A stretch of DNA of 64,000 nt. Origin: Paracyclopina nana (taxonomy: Eukaryota; Arthropoda; Copepoda; Cyclopoida; Cyclopettidae). Within the stretch, counting starts at the first letter, position 1. Every line of letters starts with the position of its first letter. The notes below the pieces were generated by a model. That model saw only the letters and a program-made list of their open reading frames with translations, did no database searches and was not told where the DNA came from. The position numbers were made by a program, and so were the translations under genes. Below are positions 12,616 through 25,321 of this stretch, in pieces. The DNA lies in NCBI GenBank assembly GCA_019096065.1, contig JAGUCH010000005.1:5332001-5396000 (forward strand), given 5' to 3'.

Positions 12616-15451
12616 CCAGGAATTCTTACGTCGCGCACCACAACATCAACTATATACATGCTACAGAATAGCCGCGATTGCTATGTGGAAGATACATTCG
12701 AAAAACGATGACGACGAGACGAAAATTAAAACTTGCGCACTAGTGATTGATTCAAGCAGGGGAGGGCTGGGAGACAAAGCCCAACAACATATTAGTGGAC
12801 GACGATCCCTTGCCCAAGAGTCATTGAAACACAACACAAAAGAAAATGGCTCTCGCTCCTCGTATATGTGAGAAAAAATTATATTTTGTTCACTATTGCT
12901 TTAGATGATTATGATACCTCCATAACTGATCCATCGATCGCCTTTCGCAGCATCCTTGCTATAAATGTAGCATTATGATTATAATTATTCCACTACTATT
13001 TACATTAGTACAGTCCACACTCGATTTTGCCCACCTCGAGGGCAAAATCATTTGTGCAGTCTGTGAGACCCTCCTGAAGTTTGCGCCCGAACATTACTTC
13101 TACAATTACTAAATGAAATGTACTGTGTACTACACCAACAACATCCCTACTACTAAAACAAAATCTCATGAATATACCACATGAATTTATTGAAGGACCA
13201 AGCGGCAAGATTTTAGATTGCCCCTAAAAAGTCTGTCAGCATAATCCTCCCTTTTGTGGGTTGATTTGCAAGTCAATGGCTGTTGCAGCAGCAGCAGTGT
13301 CTGTTGGCTGGTTGCACCTTGGACTACCCAGAAAAAATCTCCCCTTTCGGAGCTTTGCCTCTGCAATTAAGCGGTCTTTTTTCGAGAGAAACCTCCCACC
13401 GTGCTCTGAGCAGAAACAGTTGAGTTTTTGAAGAGTTGGCAAGCTGCCCAACAAGCAGCGCATCCACGGGGTCATGAGTAAGGGCCAAAAATTAGCCATT
13501 TCATGCCGCGCGATTTGCAGCATTTCTGCCACACTTTGTTTCACTGCTAAGTTATTTACAGTTTTCTCACAACATGCCCGGGAAACCAACTTTTTTCCAA
13601 CGCGCTTTTTTGGGTATGTGTCCAAATAGGCGCATGGTAATCTTGGTTTTTTCTTTGCTCAATTGTGCGTGTGTGAGTTGTTGCTTTTGTGGGAGAAAGA
13701 AGTCAATTTCATCATTGTAGTCCGCGTACTCTTTGGACTGGTGCGGTTGCATGAAGAACCCTTTTTCTCTAGCTTCTCTGCGCGCGGCCGCCTTTTTCTG
13801 ATTTTCTGGAAAATGCAGCTGGAAAAAAAGTTCATTTTCTCGACATCGTGACAGCCAAGATTAATAGGTGTAAGTGGACGATGACAAACAACACCGACAA
13901 AAATATGGGTAACTGCATGCATTTGCATCGTAGCACTTAGGGTACATTACATATATTTTAAGTTTTGTTGGTTTTTTTAAGCGAGCGCCATAAAAAGTCA
14001 CTCTTCGCAGGGTAAAGAGAGAATTCTAAGCCACTTATCGCTAAATACATCTTTAGCCCATTTTTGGGTATTGCGAGGGCGTGGCCGCGTAGCACCTTAT
14101 CTTACAACATGTCATTTATATATGACTATATTTCGCAGCAGCTTTGCCCATAGTGGTAGCTCAATGGGAGGTAATCAGGTCGTGAAACTGCAAAACGTTG
14201 ATCTACATGACAAAATGATTGGTGACGGAGACTGATGCATCGAAAACGCCATTCGAGACGACAGCTAAGCAAATTCAGCCAGACCGCGAAAGAGTGCGAG
14301 CTAATTGCTTGCTTAATGTCCTCTGTTAGTATATACATAATTAGCCGACTATACAGTATCATTTGCATCTGATTCAGCACTGATCGACTCACGAATTTTT
14401 CTGAGATGATGTGCGAAAATCTCTGATTCATCACCGTGATCGACGCGCCATCTGTCGTCGATTTCAGTATCATTTGAGTGCATGGCTCAACGGGAAATAG
14501 GCTACTTTTTTGTGCTCGTTCGCGCCTTTAGGTCATGCAAACCACACGCTTACTACACTATATAGATTACACAGGTGGTGGGGAAAAACTGGTTAAATCC
14601 AATTCGAGCGTAAATGGCCTCATTCTGCTGTCAGCCAGACGCACTAAAAAGTTTTTAGCAGGTTTTTTTTCTTAAACGTGCTGAAAGGTCAATTTGCCAT
14701 TTTGAACGATTGCTTTTCATGCAATATGCCACTGCTGCTCGTATTCTACGGTGATGGCAGCAGCTGGTTTTGCGCAGTAACCTTGCTTTATTTGTTTGAT
14801 TTGGTGGGCAAAATTTGTAACCGATAGATATCTCGAATATAAAGATGGCTCGACATCTTTGACAGCTCGTGGAGAATCAATTCCCAGATTTCATCTGAAG
14901 TTTACCAGTAGTTCTTTGATTCGTACATGCGAACCAGCATTTGCATACATTATTCCAAACATATGCTTCTAGATATGCCCATTCTCCAGAGTTGACATGG
15001 CGTGTCTGCAAAAATTATTAGGCAACAAAATGGCCACACTTGCTCATAAACAGGATCCATTCTCCTCCTGAAAAACCAAAGATGTCAACCGAAAAAAAAG
15101 CGACAAGTGTACAATAATGCACCAAGCCCAAAAATATACGAGAGAGCATAATATAAAATTGGTGCTGCAGAGCAGCGCAAAAAACCGATTTTCTTCTACT
15201 CACACAGTGACGCAAAACCAGGGCATGCAAGGAAACCCTCTTTGCTATTAAGGCAGGCGGGCGAAAATCATCCGATCTTTTTCCGTTCCAACGATTCGTC
15301 CGACTTTATACCTGAAACTTGCGGCTGACGACGACGTCGTCGCCGACGAAGACTTCTTCGACTACATTGACGGCCGCAAGTTCATGGAAGAGCTTCAGTC
15401 ACTCTTCATCTTGGCACCACGAACAATGTGACATATTTTTCAGCCACTAAT
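12616..15451. other. Intergenic region
   Basis: About 2.8 kb between two plus-strand genes. A possible polyadenylation signal ATTAAA lies at 12725-12730, roughly 110 nt after the cyclophilin-like stop. I see no coding exon, RNA gene or clear repeat in the rest; the short open frames here look random. The last few hundred bases should hold the promoter of the proteoglycan-like gene. Confidence 0.5.
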
Positions 15452-18400
15452 ATGCCACGAAAATCGCAATTGATGCGCAGCGCACTTTTTGCCGCCGCAG
15501 CCCTCGCAACTTTGCTGCATCCCTGCAGAGGCCAAGACAAAGAAGAAGGTGAAGAAGAAGAAGTCAACAATTATGACGACCTTGAGTGCCCCACCAACGA
15601 GCAATTGGAGAGTGAGAATGGATATCCTCTCATCACGCAGTTGGACAGCTCGACCGTCAAGGTCAACTGGGCCCATTTGTGGCCTTCCCTCGAAAGGCCA
15701 TCGACGTGCATCTCAGAGGTGAAAATTGTCGTTGACAACGTGACAACGATTGATCTCGAGAACCTCGACGCGAGTGAACATGTCGTGGAGGTCGAGCCTT
15801 GCATGGACCTCGAAATCTCGGTGCAAATCCGAGTGGGCTCGAGTGATGCGTTCGTGGAATCATTTGTCAATTCCAACAATATGACTTACAAAGATCCCGC
15901 TTTCACCGAAAACGCCCACCTTGACGTCGACTATGTGGCCGATCCATATGGCATCATTGACCTCAGACAAGTTCAAGTCAAAGGCTCGTTTGTCGAGATT
16001 GTCCATGATTACCAGTGCAGAAGAGTCGAAACGATTGAATTGCTAGTCGCACCTACGGGCAGCGAGCAATGGTTCATTTCGGAGTACTTTGACAGCATTC
16101 AAGACTTGGAGAAGACAATCACGGTAGGATGATTATTTTTTTAAAAATGACTGCATATTTCATGCAATTTGAGCATTGGTGCAAATATGACGAGACCGTA
16201 AAAAATATATGCTAGATTAGTTAGCTAAGTTGGCTGCAAATTAGCAATTTAGGAATGTAGCAGGGTTTTTCACATCTTTTTCTTTCTTCTGCAGTTGCCG
16301 GCCAATTTTTGCACAGGCTTTGATTTCGCACTCCGACTGCAGGGTACTTTTGGCACTGAAGATGCCCAACAAGTCTTGGCAACGCTAGGCCCAGTCAATG
16401 CAAACTACGAGGCTCTGAAAAAAGCCAAGCAGTCTGGGTACGAGCACGATCTGGGCCAAATGCAGAATTTGCATTTGGTCACCTCAGACACTGACTCGTT
16501 GACTTTGCAATGGGATTTGACGAGTGGCAGCGATTGCTTTGATGGATTCATGCTCGTTTTAGAGGGAACTGAGCAAAAACAGTTCACCAGCAAGACGAGC
16601 AGCAGTGCAACCTTCTTGGATTTGGAGCCATGCAAACAATACTTTATATCTGGTTACCTTTACATGGGAGATGCAACGAGGGCTGAGGAGCAATTTCTAA
16701 GCTCCGAAAGTGCCTTAGTGGCAGCGAAAACGATGCCAGATATGACTGAGCCTTTTGCCTTGAACACGCTCAAGGCAAAAATTACCAAAAGGACAATCAG
16801 GGTAGCTTGGGACAAGGATGATCTTGGCAGCTGCATATCCTACAAGGACCTCAGGGTTTTTGTGTGTGAAAAGTACCTTCAACGAGGAACTTGTTCGCAG
16901 CCACCAAAGACAGTGCAAGAGTATGGCGAAGATATGTATAAAGTGGAATTCAATCAGCTGGAGCCCTGCACTAACTACCAGGTACACTACTAAAAAATTT
17001 TTCTCCCCCATTTTGAAATCCAATCTTGGTGGAATTTCAGCTGCTGATTGAGCACGCTCATGCGCCCAAGGTTAAAAAGCAAGGAGAGTCTCAAATAGTG
17101 CCAGAGTATGCGCTCGACGATGACTCTGATGATGATTACATAATGATCGATGCTAATGGGCAAATTGAAAATCTCGATGCGTGGGGCACGTTATGGTATG
17201 CTTTCACCACTGGTAAGCAAAAGTTTGCTCCCAAAGCCCTCTCAGCCATGAATGAGACTGAGAATTCAGTCACTCTCAGATGGAAGAAAGATAGGTGTGT
17301 GTCATTCGGATATTCGGTTACATTTGCATCGGGTGACCACAAAGAAGGTAATTTTTAATTGAGGTTTTTCCCTGTCAGCACCTAATTGGCCGTGGCCAAA
17401 ATTGCAACAACAATTAAAATGCATCTTCATTTTTTTCGCACAGAATCTTTGGACAAATTCCAACAGACCATCGAGGGAACGAAATTAGCGCGAATTTCGT
17501 GGCCGGATGACGCGGTGAAAAATGATAACGTTCTCATCAGCGATCCAGATTGGAAACTGCAATCCAAGTCTGACGAGGGATCAGGTTACGAGTCCTCAGG
17601 CAATGACTTTTTTGCAGACCAAGAGGGCTCAGGGGAATTTGATGACGTCGATTTCTCAGAATTAGGTATGTAGAAGCAATTTTAGAAAGCCCATGTATGT
17701 ACTATGAGAGAGCTCTGTTTTCTTATCTACAAAGGGAGTGGTGATTTCAATGACGTAGCAACAGTCCAAGGATCTGGCGAAAACAGCGATGAAAATGACG
17801 AGGATGACGAGGGGGAAGAAAGCCAAGATGAGCTCAGCAATGATGCCAAGGATTGGATGACTTTCCAAGTGGATAGTCTGCAAGCTTGCACGTTGTACTC
17901 ATTCTACGTGAGTGAGGTGGGCGAAAATTACACATCCTCCATCAATGCTGAGACCCTTTGCGACGACCTCACCACTGAGGCTCTCGAGTCGATGATGACC
18001 ACAGAATTGGTGCCAATTGAGCCAAGTGAAGACGAGGCTTTCCCATTCTCTATTGCAGACGTGAAGTTGCAGCTTTCTCCCACAGAAACTGAAGGCACAC
18101 TCATGCAGCTCATGTGGAATATGGCGCCAAACGTGCGCGTTTCCGGCATCATCGAGAACCGCCCCTCCAAATTTATGGTGCAGAAAATTTTCTCCACTGA
18201 GACGAACAGCATCGAAGAGAAAGCCTGGTTTCTGAACATTCCGCCCTGCGAAAAATTCAACGTGTCCATGAAAGTCATGTACCTCAATGGAACCTCGCAA
18301 GTTGAGTGGTCAGAGAGCATCAAAACCATGGTCAACCCAGAGCAGTCTTTCGACCTGGCCAATCTGTCCATCGATATTTCGGCCAAAAGCAAACGAGCTG

Positions 18401-21400
18401 ATGCTTTCATCAAATGGAACCATACTTTCGGCTGCGTGGACAAGTATGCCATTCAGGTCAAAGAAGAGAGGGAAAACGGGCTAATTGGTGAGACGATTTT
18501 GAAGGCGCCGGAAATGACCAATCAAGAGGTGAAACAAGACCTCAATTTGATACCAGGATTGCTCACCCTGAAAAACTGCATGTCCTACTCCATTTGGATT
18601 TACCCAGAGAGCTTTCCCCAGGACAATGCAGTGTGGAGTCAGGGCGTGGGGAAAAAGTTTGCCTACATTTCGCCCTCAAGCAATCTAGGGCCTAATTTGA
18701 TTGACCCCCACGAGGCCACAGCTCTACAGCTCACTGAGAGCAGCTTGAGTGTGTATTTTGACCCTCCATTCATATGCTCCAAGTTAGACCTGAAAGTCGT
18801 GCACAAGCCCTACTTATTGAGCAATCATTCCCATGATGAAGAAGTCGTTTTGCACATTGACGGCTACTCGAGTGGACGAGAAATTGATACAGCCAGCCTC
18901 TTGCCCTGCTCCTCGTACAGGCTTGAATTATGGGAACAAGAGGAAAGCCCCATCGTATCTAAAGAGTTCCAAACGCTCAAGTCGGATATCATGGACGAAC
19001 CACTATGGGAACACGAGGTGGTCGTTTGGAAAGCCGAGGAGAGCTTCGACGCCATCTCCATTGAGTGGTCAGACAAATGCCAAGATGCGTACAGACTCGA
19101 TATTTGCCAATATCCGTACAACTGCACGGACGCAAAGGAGGGCTTTAATTATCGCACTTTCGAGGTGTCGAGAAGTGCAGAGGCTCACCCCAAGCAAACG
19201 GTGACTGATTTATTGCCCTGTGCTCTGTATTTTTTCGAGATCTCCAACGAGGATCGGAGCTTTCTCTTTTTCAACAATTCATTCATCACTGACTTCTCGG
19301 CCGAGGATTTCGACCTCAATCTCATGGACTTTGACATCATTCAGGCCCACTCGAGTCTTAATGTGACTTGGAGCCATGTCAACCCTTGCATTGCTGCCTA
19401 TCATGTCACAGTCTTGGACCAGGAGCTTGCGCGAGTGGTGAAAGAGACGAAAGTCATGGCAGACAAGATCACGGATCGCGCATCGATCACTCCTGTTTAC
19501 GTCTACGTGGACGAAAAATTGGAGCAGTGCAAAAGCTATGAGGTCATCGTGAAGCCATTAATCAGTGTTAGTAGTCCAACAACTCAAGATCTCCTTGACG
19601 AAGACAAACGAGCCAGCCGGGAGACTGTCCTGCTTTTTACCGAGCCTCAGCCGCCAAAGAATCTGCGAGTGGAGTATCACGATGAGAAAATTACCACGCT
19701 TGTATGGGATCACCTACCTTGCTATGAGGCTTACATTTTGCAAGTGTACCGCAGTGATGACAACCAAACTGAGGTATTTGCTGGCACTGTGGAAGCTGAT
19801 GAAGTAGATGGTGAGAGTGTGAGCAAAGATCTCGATAATCTGCTCAAGCCTTGCACAGCCTATTCGTTTTTGGTCAAAGGATACTCTGGGGAATTTGGTG
19901 AAAGCAGAGATGCGACAGCAACAGTTTTTTTCACGAGTCACGCGGAAAGCATTGATATGAAGGGATATGCGAGCTATCACGAAATCACCGTGGATGTCAA
20001 GCTGCACGGCGTGGATTGCGTTTCGCATTATAAACTGTTTCTTGAGGACGAAGACAAGAACCTGCACGTGATTCCTGTGACCACGAGGGGAAATGTGACG
20101 GTGAAAAATCTGCCGGATGGAAAAACGTTCACGTACGAATTGAAAGGGTTTGACGATGCCGAGAAGGTCACTTTTAGCTCGAAATCATTTGATATCAAGA
20201 CACCCATCAATGTCACTGCTGAGTTCACCGAGGAGAAATCGACCGATACTTCGGTAACCTTGAGCTTTCACTCCTCAGTTTTCAAGCACTTTGATGAGAA
20301 GGAAATTGGACACTATGTCGTTCTGGCATCTTGTATCGACGAATTTCTCGAGCCCACCTTTGCTCAAGCATCCAATACAAAATCCCTCACAGTGAAAGAT
20401 TTGACGCCCTACACAAAGTACAAATGCTCAGGGCAGTTTGAGTTCAATGGGGAATTTTACGAAATCTCTAATTTACCAGTGATGACCAAGCAGGGAATTC
20501 CATCTGAGCCTCGTGGTCTTCTTGTTGAAGATACCAGAGAAACGTCAGTGTACTTGAAATGGGATGAGCCTTTGAGCCTCAATGGAGTCGTTGAAGAGTA
20601 CCAAATTTTGGTGGCGAAAGTGTGCGACGAGGTTCACACCGAAGAAACGGGACACATTTGCAGTGAACTTTGCCAAAGCTCCAATTTTGCCATCAAAACA
20701 AAGGACTCTCTCGTACTGGTAGATAAACTGCATCCATGGACCAAATACGAGGTGAAGGTCTCGGCAAGAACGACACACCCTGAATTCGGCCCTTTTAGTG
20801 AAAGCCTCAAGTTTGAAACGCTCCCAGGGGACCCGAACGAGCCGGAAATCATAAAAATGAGCCAAACGAAGCGAGGTGGAATCATGGTTGATTTCAACTA
20901 CCCTTGCCCTCTGACAGGCCCAACGAAATTTCACATTGGCTACAAATTGAGCGTGGCTGATGCTCAAGTCAGTTTAGGCAACGTTTCCCAAGTGGTGCAC
21001 CGACCTCTCACCATGGAATTGGTTGACCTCGAGGGTGGCCATTTCTACGACATTTGGATCGAAGCTTGCGTCGGCTCCGATCAATGCAGGGCGAGCAAGG
21101 AAAAGGTGATTGAAATCGAGTGCGAGCACCAGTGCTCAGATGGGACATGCCTCCATTGGAATGCCAAGTGTAATTACATCCGCGAGTGTCCTGACGGCAG
21201 CGACGAGTTCAATTGCCCGTGCGATCCTCCCCTGCATTTCCGATGTGATAACAAGTACTGCATACAGTCATGGCGTCAATGCGATGGCGTCAACGACTGC
21301 AACGACATGTCAGACGAGGCCAACTGCCCCAGCTGCGTGAGAGAGGACGAGTTCAGATGCAAGGAGAGTGGGGAGTGTCTGAAAGCTATCAAAACTTGCG

Positions 21401-23486
21401 ACAGGAAGGTGGATTGTCGGGATGGGTCTGATGAGTCGGGCTGTCCTTACTGGCGAACTAGGTAAAAATATAGGCCTACAGAGTGCGGCTCCGAAAATGC
21501 AACTGCACGAATGCTGATTCGGACCATTTCTTTCTTTCTTCAGAGCAGTACCCCAACCAGAAATTCTGAGCCCTCATACGCCAAAAAAAACCTCAGTGAA
21601 ACTTATACGTTTTATCAACATTGAGTTTAAGTCATTATGTAACATTAACTGCCTTAGTGAAAACAGAAACACCAATTTTTACGTGTCACCTTCGATTTTT
21701 TACATTATTGAATTGGTGTGACAGGCAAGTTAATGTTACAAAACGACATAAATTCAACCTGGGTGAAACAAAGGAGTGCTAACACGTTACACAAGCTTTC
21801 AGAAAACTTAGGAAAATTTCTGGACGGCGCCCGCTCAGTGCATTTTCGGAGCCGCAATCTGTATTTTCAATATTAAGCAATTTTTCAACTCTCTATAGCC
21901 ACCTTGAAAATTTACCAACATACAAACTCACCACAATTTGATGCTTTATTGAAAATTCACACTTAAGTGTGAGTTTGTCAATTATAATTTAGTATAATAC
22001 AAACTGTGGATAATCTATAAAATGCAAACTTGATCCAACTTGTGAGCTCACGCCTTTGTCACTAATTGGGCAGATGAAATTCCCAATTTGACAGCTGATT
22101 TATCATTGTGACTTCTTTAAGGTTCATTGAAACTGTCCTTCAAAGTAATCTAAGGTACTTTTTTAATATGAAAGCATTTTATTATATTAATAGCATTTTA
22201 ATGAGACTTCATAAGCCAATTCAATGATCAGGTTAGCTTTCATTTTTTGGCTGTATTTGGATGAAACTTTTATTAGTACTTTTTTTGTTGTTAACTTATA
22301 AACTGGTATGCCCCAAACTCCTTAGGAAAATAAGCAGCAGCTGATTAACTTTCCTTAGTCAGTTCTTTTCACATGAACAATGCATAAGTATAATAATTAA
22401 AATCAGAATATGCAAATTTTCCCAATTCTGACGTTTTTATTATCTCAGTTTGATTTGGTACTATTTTAAAACTCATTGACAAGTGTGAATTCACACTTAG
22501 TGGTCAACTGAGGTCAAGTTTGCATTCTGTCAATTGATTAGCACCACCAAACTGAGTTTGTACTTTATTAATTTTAAAATACAAACTTTCACGATGGTTA
22601 TAATTCGCACCTCAGGGTCAATCAGGGTCAAGTTTGTATATTTGTAGATTTTCAAGGTAGGTAGAATAGTGCCGGCCCTTTAAATCAAAAGGATTATAGA
22701 TTTGAGAATTATTTGACTTGGATTCAATCCTATTGTGAAAATTGCAGTTGTTGGCCTGAAAAGTTCCGCTGCTTGGACCACAAATGCGTTGACATGAAGC
22801 ACCGATGCGACAAGATTTGGGATTGCCAAGGCGGCGAGGACGAGCTGTCATGCAACAATGGCTGCGCAAATGGCGGCCTGTGGGCTTGTCGCAACCGCAA
22901 AGAGTGCATAGCAGTCGACAGATATTGCGACGGGGTCTCCGATTGCGAGGACGGAAGTGACGAGGCGCCCGAATGCAGATGCCACAAAAGCGGCCTCTAC
23001 GCTTGCAAACGCGGAGGCCAATGCGTATCCAGGATGAACGTGTGCGACGGGCATTGGGACTGCGCGGACGGAAGCGACGAGCGAAACTGCAGACATATTC
23101 GGAATCACACCCTGAATCTGTACCAAAGGGACACGACGAAAAGTGGCATTTACCACGAGTACAGCATAATTGCCGCTAGGCCGAAGCTGAAATCCGCCAG
23201 CCAAGTGCAGCTGGATGTCAGGGTGTATCCTGAAAAGCAGGCTGTGCTCAAGCACACTGATGTTGTCATCCAATGCAGGGACGAGAGTGAAATGCGAGCC
23301 AGGGTGAAGTGGTCAAGGTTGGGAGGAGGGCCGATGCCAAGGCATGCCAAGCAGCATAATGGGAGGTTGGAGATCCGAAAAATCGGCTTCAAAGAGGGCG
23401 GAATTTTCCTGTGCACCGCGGTGGGCCATTCTCATGCGAAAGGAAGTGAAAAAATTGCAAGCGTTGACGTCATGAAGAGAAGATAA
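15452..23486 (+). CDS. Secreted proteoglycan-like protein: FN3 modules, six LDLa, Ig
   Basis: Six exons: 15452-16123, 16295-16981, 17041-17347, 17444-17665, 17735-21461 and 22748-23486, about 2117 residues, all in phase. A signal peptide (ALFAAAALATLLHPCRG) leads into an acidic stretch. About 14 FN3-like modules follow, recognised by a recurring F-strand motif L-x-PC-x2-Y (LEPCKQY, LEPCTNY, LLPCSSY, LKPCTAY). Most also carry a C-strand cysteine (C-x3-Y-x-V), suggesting an internal disulfide. Between early modules lies an acidic Ser-Gly cluster (EGSGYE, QEGSGEF, LGSGDF, QGSGEN), the classic glycosaminoglycan attachment context. Near the C-terminus are six LDL-receptor class A repeats with DGSDE-type calcium motifs, three before and three after a long intron, then an Ig-like domain. 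No transmembrane segment is seen. LDLa plus Ig recalls perlecan, but FN3 dominates. Likely an extracellular matrix or basement-membrane component. Confidence 0.85.
21478..21862. repeat. Fold-back (MITE-like) element 1
   Basis: A 24-nt terminal inverted repeat at 21478-21501 and 21839-21862 with one mismatch (core GCGGCTCCGAAAATGCA) bounds about 385 bp. Inside, a second imperfect inverted repeat pairs GTAACATTAACTGCCT near 21640 with AGGCAAGTTAATGTTAC near 21730, so most of the element could fold into one hairpin. It has no coding capacity and sits in the last intron of the proteoglycan-like gene. I could not confirm a target-site duplication. Confidence 0.65.
21902..22657. repeat. Fold-back (MITE-like) element 2
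   Basis: A 27-nt inverted repeat with about three mismatches, at 21902-21928 (CCTTGAAAATTTACCAACAT...) and 22631-22657, bounds about 755 AT-rich bases. Internal short palindromes such as CACACTTAAGTGTG and AAGTGTGAATTCACACTT add to the fold-back character. It lies immediately after element 1 in the same intron. No coding sequence is visible. Confidence 0.55.
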
Positions 23487-23596
23487 CACCCATTAATATG
23501 ATGATTTTTGCACACTTTTACACTGCCTCACAAATGCATGCCTGGTGACATTTCTGCACCTCTACTCGCAATTGTTTTTATATAGATCGATACGAA

Positions 23597-23602
23597 AATA
23601 AA
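23597..23602 (+). terminator. Polyadenylation signal AATAAA
   Basis: AATAAA lies 111 nt after the stop of the proteoglycan-like gene and is the first canonical signal downstream. It indicates a separate 3' end before the next same-strand gene. Confidence 0.6.
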
Positions 23603-23737
23603 GCGGATTTCACTTTTGGCTTAATTCTCAGAAGTGGAATGCTATATGTTGATTAACACAAAAAATGCTATTTTCATGTGTTGCAAAGTTTGATAAGCTA
23701 CTATGCTGTGGATTTTTTCTGCGTTTTAAAGCAATCA

Positions 23738-23755
23738 ACCTTCCTGTTGTCAGCG
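23738..23755 (+). promoter_or_regulatory. Candidate 3' splice acceptor ahead of the membrane FN3 gene
   Basis: AACCTTCCTGTTGTCAG has a good pyrimidine tract and an AG at 23752-23753, 30 nt before the ATG at 23784. It could end a 5' UTR intron or be a trans-splice site, since the upstream gene on this strand ends only 297 nt away. Confidence 0.45.
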
Positions 23756-23783
23756 ATGTCATTTTTATACCAAATCTGCAACA

Positions 23784-25307
23784 ATGAAGTTGTGCATCAT
23801 CTATTGTGCGGTGCTTTTTGGGACTTTTGCCCTAGCTTGCGACTTTCAGTTCAAAGAGGATGCGAGTGAAAGCATCAAGCTTAGCCACACTGGAAACAAT
23901 TTTCTCACAGCCGAATTGCTTTTCCCCAGTCTAGACCGAGTTTTTGACTGCATCCAGTTTGGTGACAAGGTGAACATTGAAGTTCTGTACGGCCTCAATG
24001 GAGTCAAAGCTGAGCACTTGACAGCCTTCGATCTCACTTTCAAGGGCAACCATGAGCAAGTCAAAAAGATATTGGATACTCGAGATCGTAGCAAAGTTGA
24101 AGCATGCACCGAGTACAAAATTGTACTCAAGCCAAAGTGGAATGGGAAAAAGGGGAAAGCTCTGAAATTCAAGAATTTCCTAATGGGCCCCGATCTGGTG
24201 AAGGACATCAAAGTGGAAAACATTACTTCAACTTCAGCTTTGATCACTTGGCAAGGAGACGAGTGTGACAGTCATTCTGCTGGATTTATACTATCTTCAG
24301 CGTCAGCAACTGCCATTTCAGTCGCACGAAGTAGCTTACCCTTTCAAGTGACTGGGCTAAGACCTTGCTACGAAAATGATGTCACAATTTACCCGTCATT
24401 TGGCAATGAATTTGGCATTGCCACGAAAGAAGGTATCAAGACATTTCCGGATGAGAGCATGATAAAAGTCCGCCAAATTGCTCCTGAAATCATCGAGATT
24501 GATCCGATTGAGGTGAAAGATTGCAGTTTCCAAAGAGTTGACTACATAATGAGTTTTAAGGCCACACTCGATGGTGGAGAAGTCGAAACGAGCTTCAAAG
24601 AGAATCTGCAGCCCCATGATTTGGTGGTGGAAAGTGTCACTTCCGAAGAAGTCGAGAAGAAAATGACTCACTTGAAAATGATAAAAACGTGCACTTCCTT
24701 CACGATGAGTCTTACTATGAAGTTTCAAAGAGGTGATAACGTATTTCTGCTTCCTCTCGTCACAAATCAACCCATCACAACTGATGCTGACCGGAAAGTC
24801 CATATGACTGAGGAAAATTTGTGCAATAGAAATGGAAGGCAATTAGGAGAAGAGGAGGAAAAAGGAGCGGATGAAAGATTAGATGATATCGAAAGGGCTC
24901 TTTTGCCTGATCCTCCATCTGAGCCCGTACGATTAATCAATGACAAAAGATTGGCTCTTGATGAAAGCAGCACTGAAAATCATGAGGATTTTCCGCAACA
25001 AAAGAACATGGGAATCCCTACCAATTTAATCCAACGAAATCAAGAAGAACTGCACCAAGACAATGAAACTATTGAAGAAACTCAACAGATGGATATGTTA
25101 GGTATTGTCATTGCTGTCATTGGAGGAGTAAGCTTCATAGCTTTGATCCTTGGAATGATACTCTTAGTCAAGCTGAGAAGAAAAAATCCATCAGAAGTCG
25201 CACCTGTCTCAAACAGCTACAACTACAATGATGACACAGAGTTGCCTCGTTTCATGGAGAAAGAGAAGCAAGGGCAGAATCATGATTTTATGATACCAGA
25301 GAAATAA
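23784..25307 (+). CDS. Single-pass membrane protein with cysteine-paired FN3-like modules
   Basis: Intronless, 507 residues. Signal peptide MKLCIIYCAVLFGTFALAC, then about three modules of the same kind as in the preceding large gene, each with a C-strand cysteine (FDCIQFGDKVNIEV, DECDSHSAGFIL, KDCSFQRVDYI) and an F-strand cysteine before an aromatic or small residue (EACTEYKIV, LRPCYENDVTI, IKTCTSFTMSL). A juxtamembrane acidic, Gln-rich stalk leads to one transmembrane helix (IVIAVIGGVSFIALILGMIL) and a 50-residue cytoplasmic tail. An upstream out-of-frame ATG at 23756 could act as a short uORF. The AATAAA at 25303-25308 overlaps the stop codon. Shared modules and adjacency suggest it arose from, or acts with, the large secreted neighbour; this is inference. 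No named family is assigned. Confidence 0.82.
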   Translation: MKLCIIYCAVLFGTFALACDFQFKEDASESIKLSHTGNNFLTAELLFPSLDRVFDCIQFGDKVNIEVLYGLNGVKAEHLTAFDLTFKGNHEQVKKILDTRDRSKVEACTEYKIVLKPKWNGKKGKALKFKNFLMGPDLVKDIKVENITSTSALITWQGDECDSHSAGFILSSASATAISVARSSLPFQVTGLRPCYENDVTIYPSFGNEFGIATKEGIKTFPDESMIKVRQIAPEIIEIDPIEVKDCSFQRVDYIMSFKATLDGGEVETSFKENLQPHDLVVESVTSEEVEKKMTHLKMIKTCTSFTMSLTMKFQRGDNVFLLPLVTNQPITTDADRKVHMTEENLCNRNGRQLGEEEEKGADERLDDIERALLPDPPSEPVRLINDKRLALDESSTENHEDFPQQKNMGIPTNLIQRNQEELHQDNETIEETQQMDMLGIVIAVIGGVSFIALILGMILLVKLRRKNPSEVAPVSNSYNYNDDTELPRFMEKEKQGQNHDFMIPEK

Positions 25308-25321
25308 AGTAGCTTTCATTT

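Noticed and set aside
14438-14455. GCGCCATCTGTCG as a second CTCF site
   Set aside because: Only about 11 of 14 core positions match; too weak alone.
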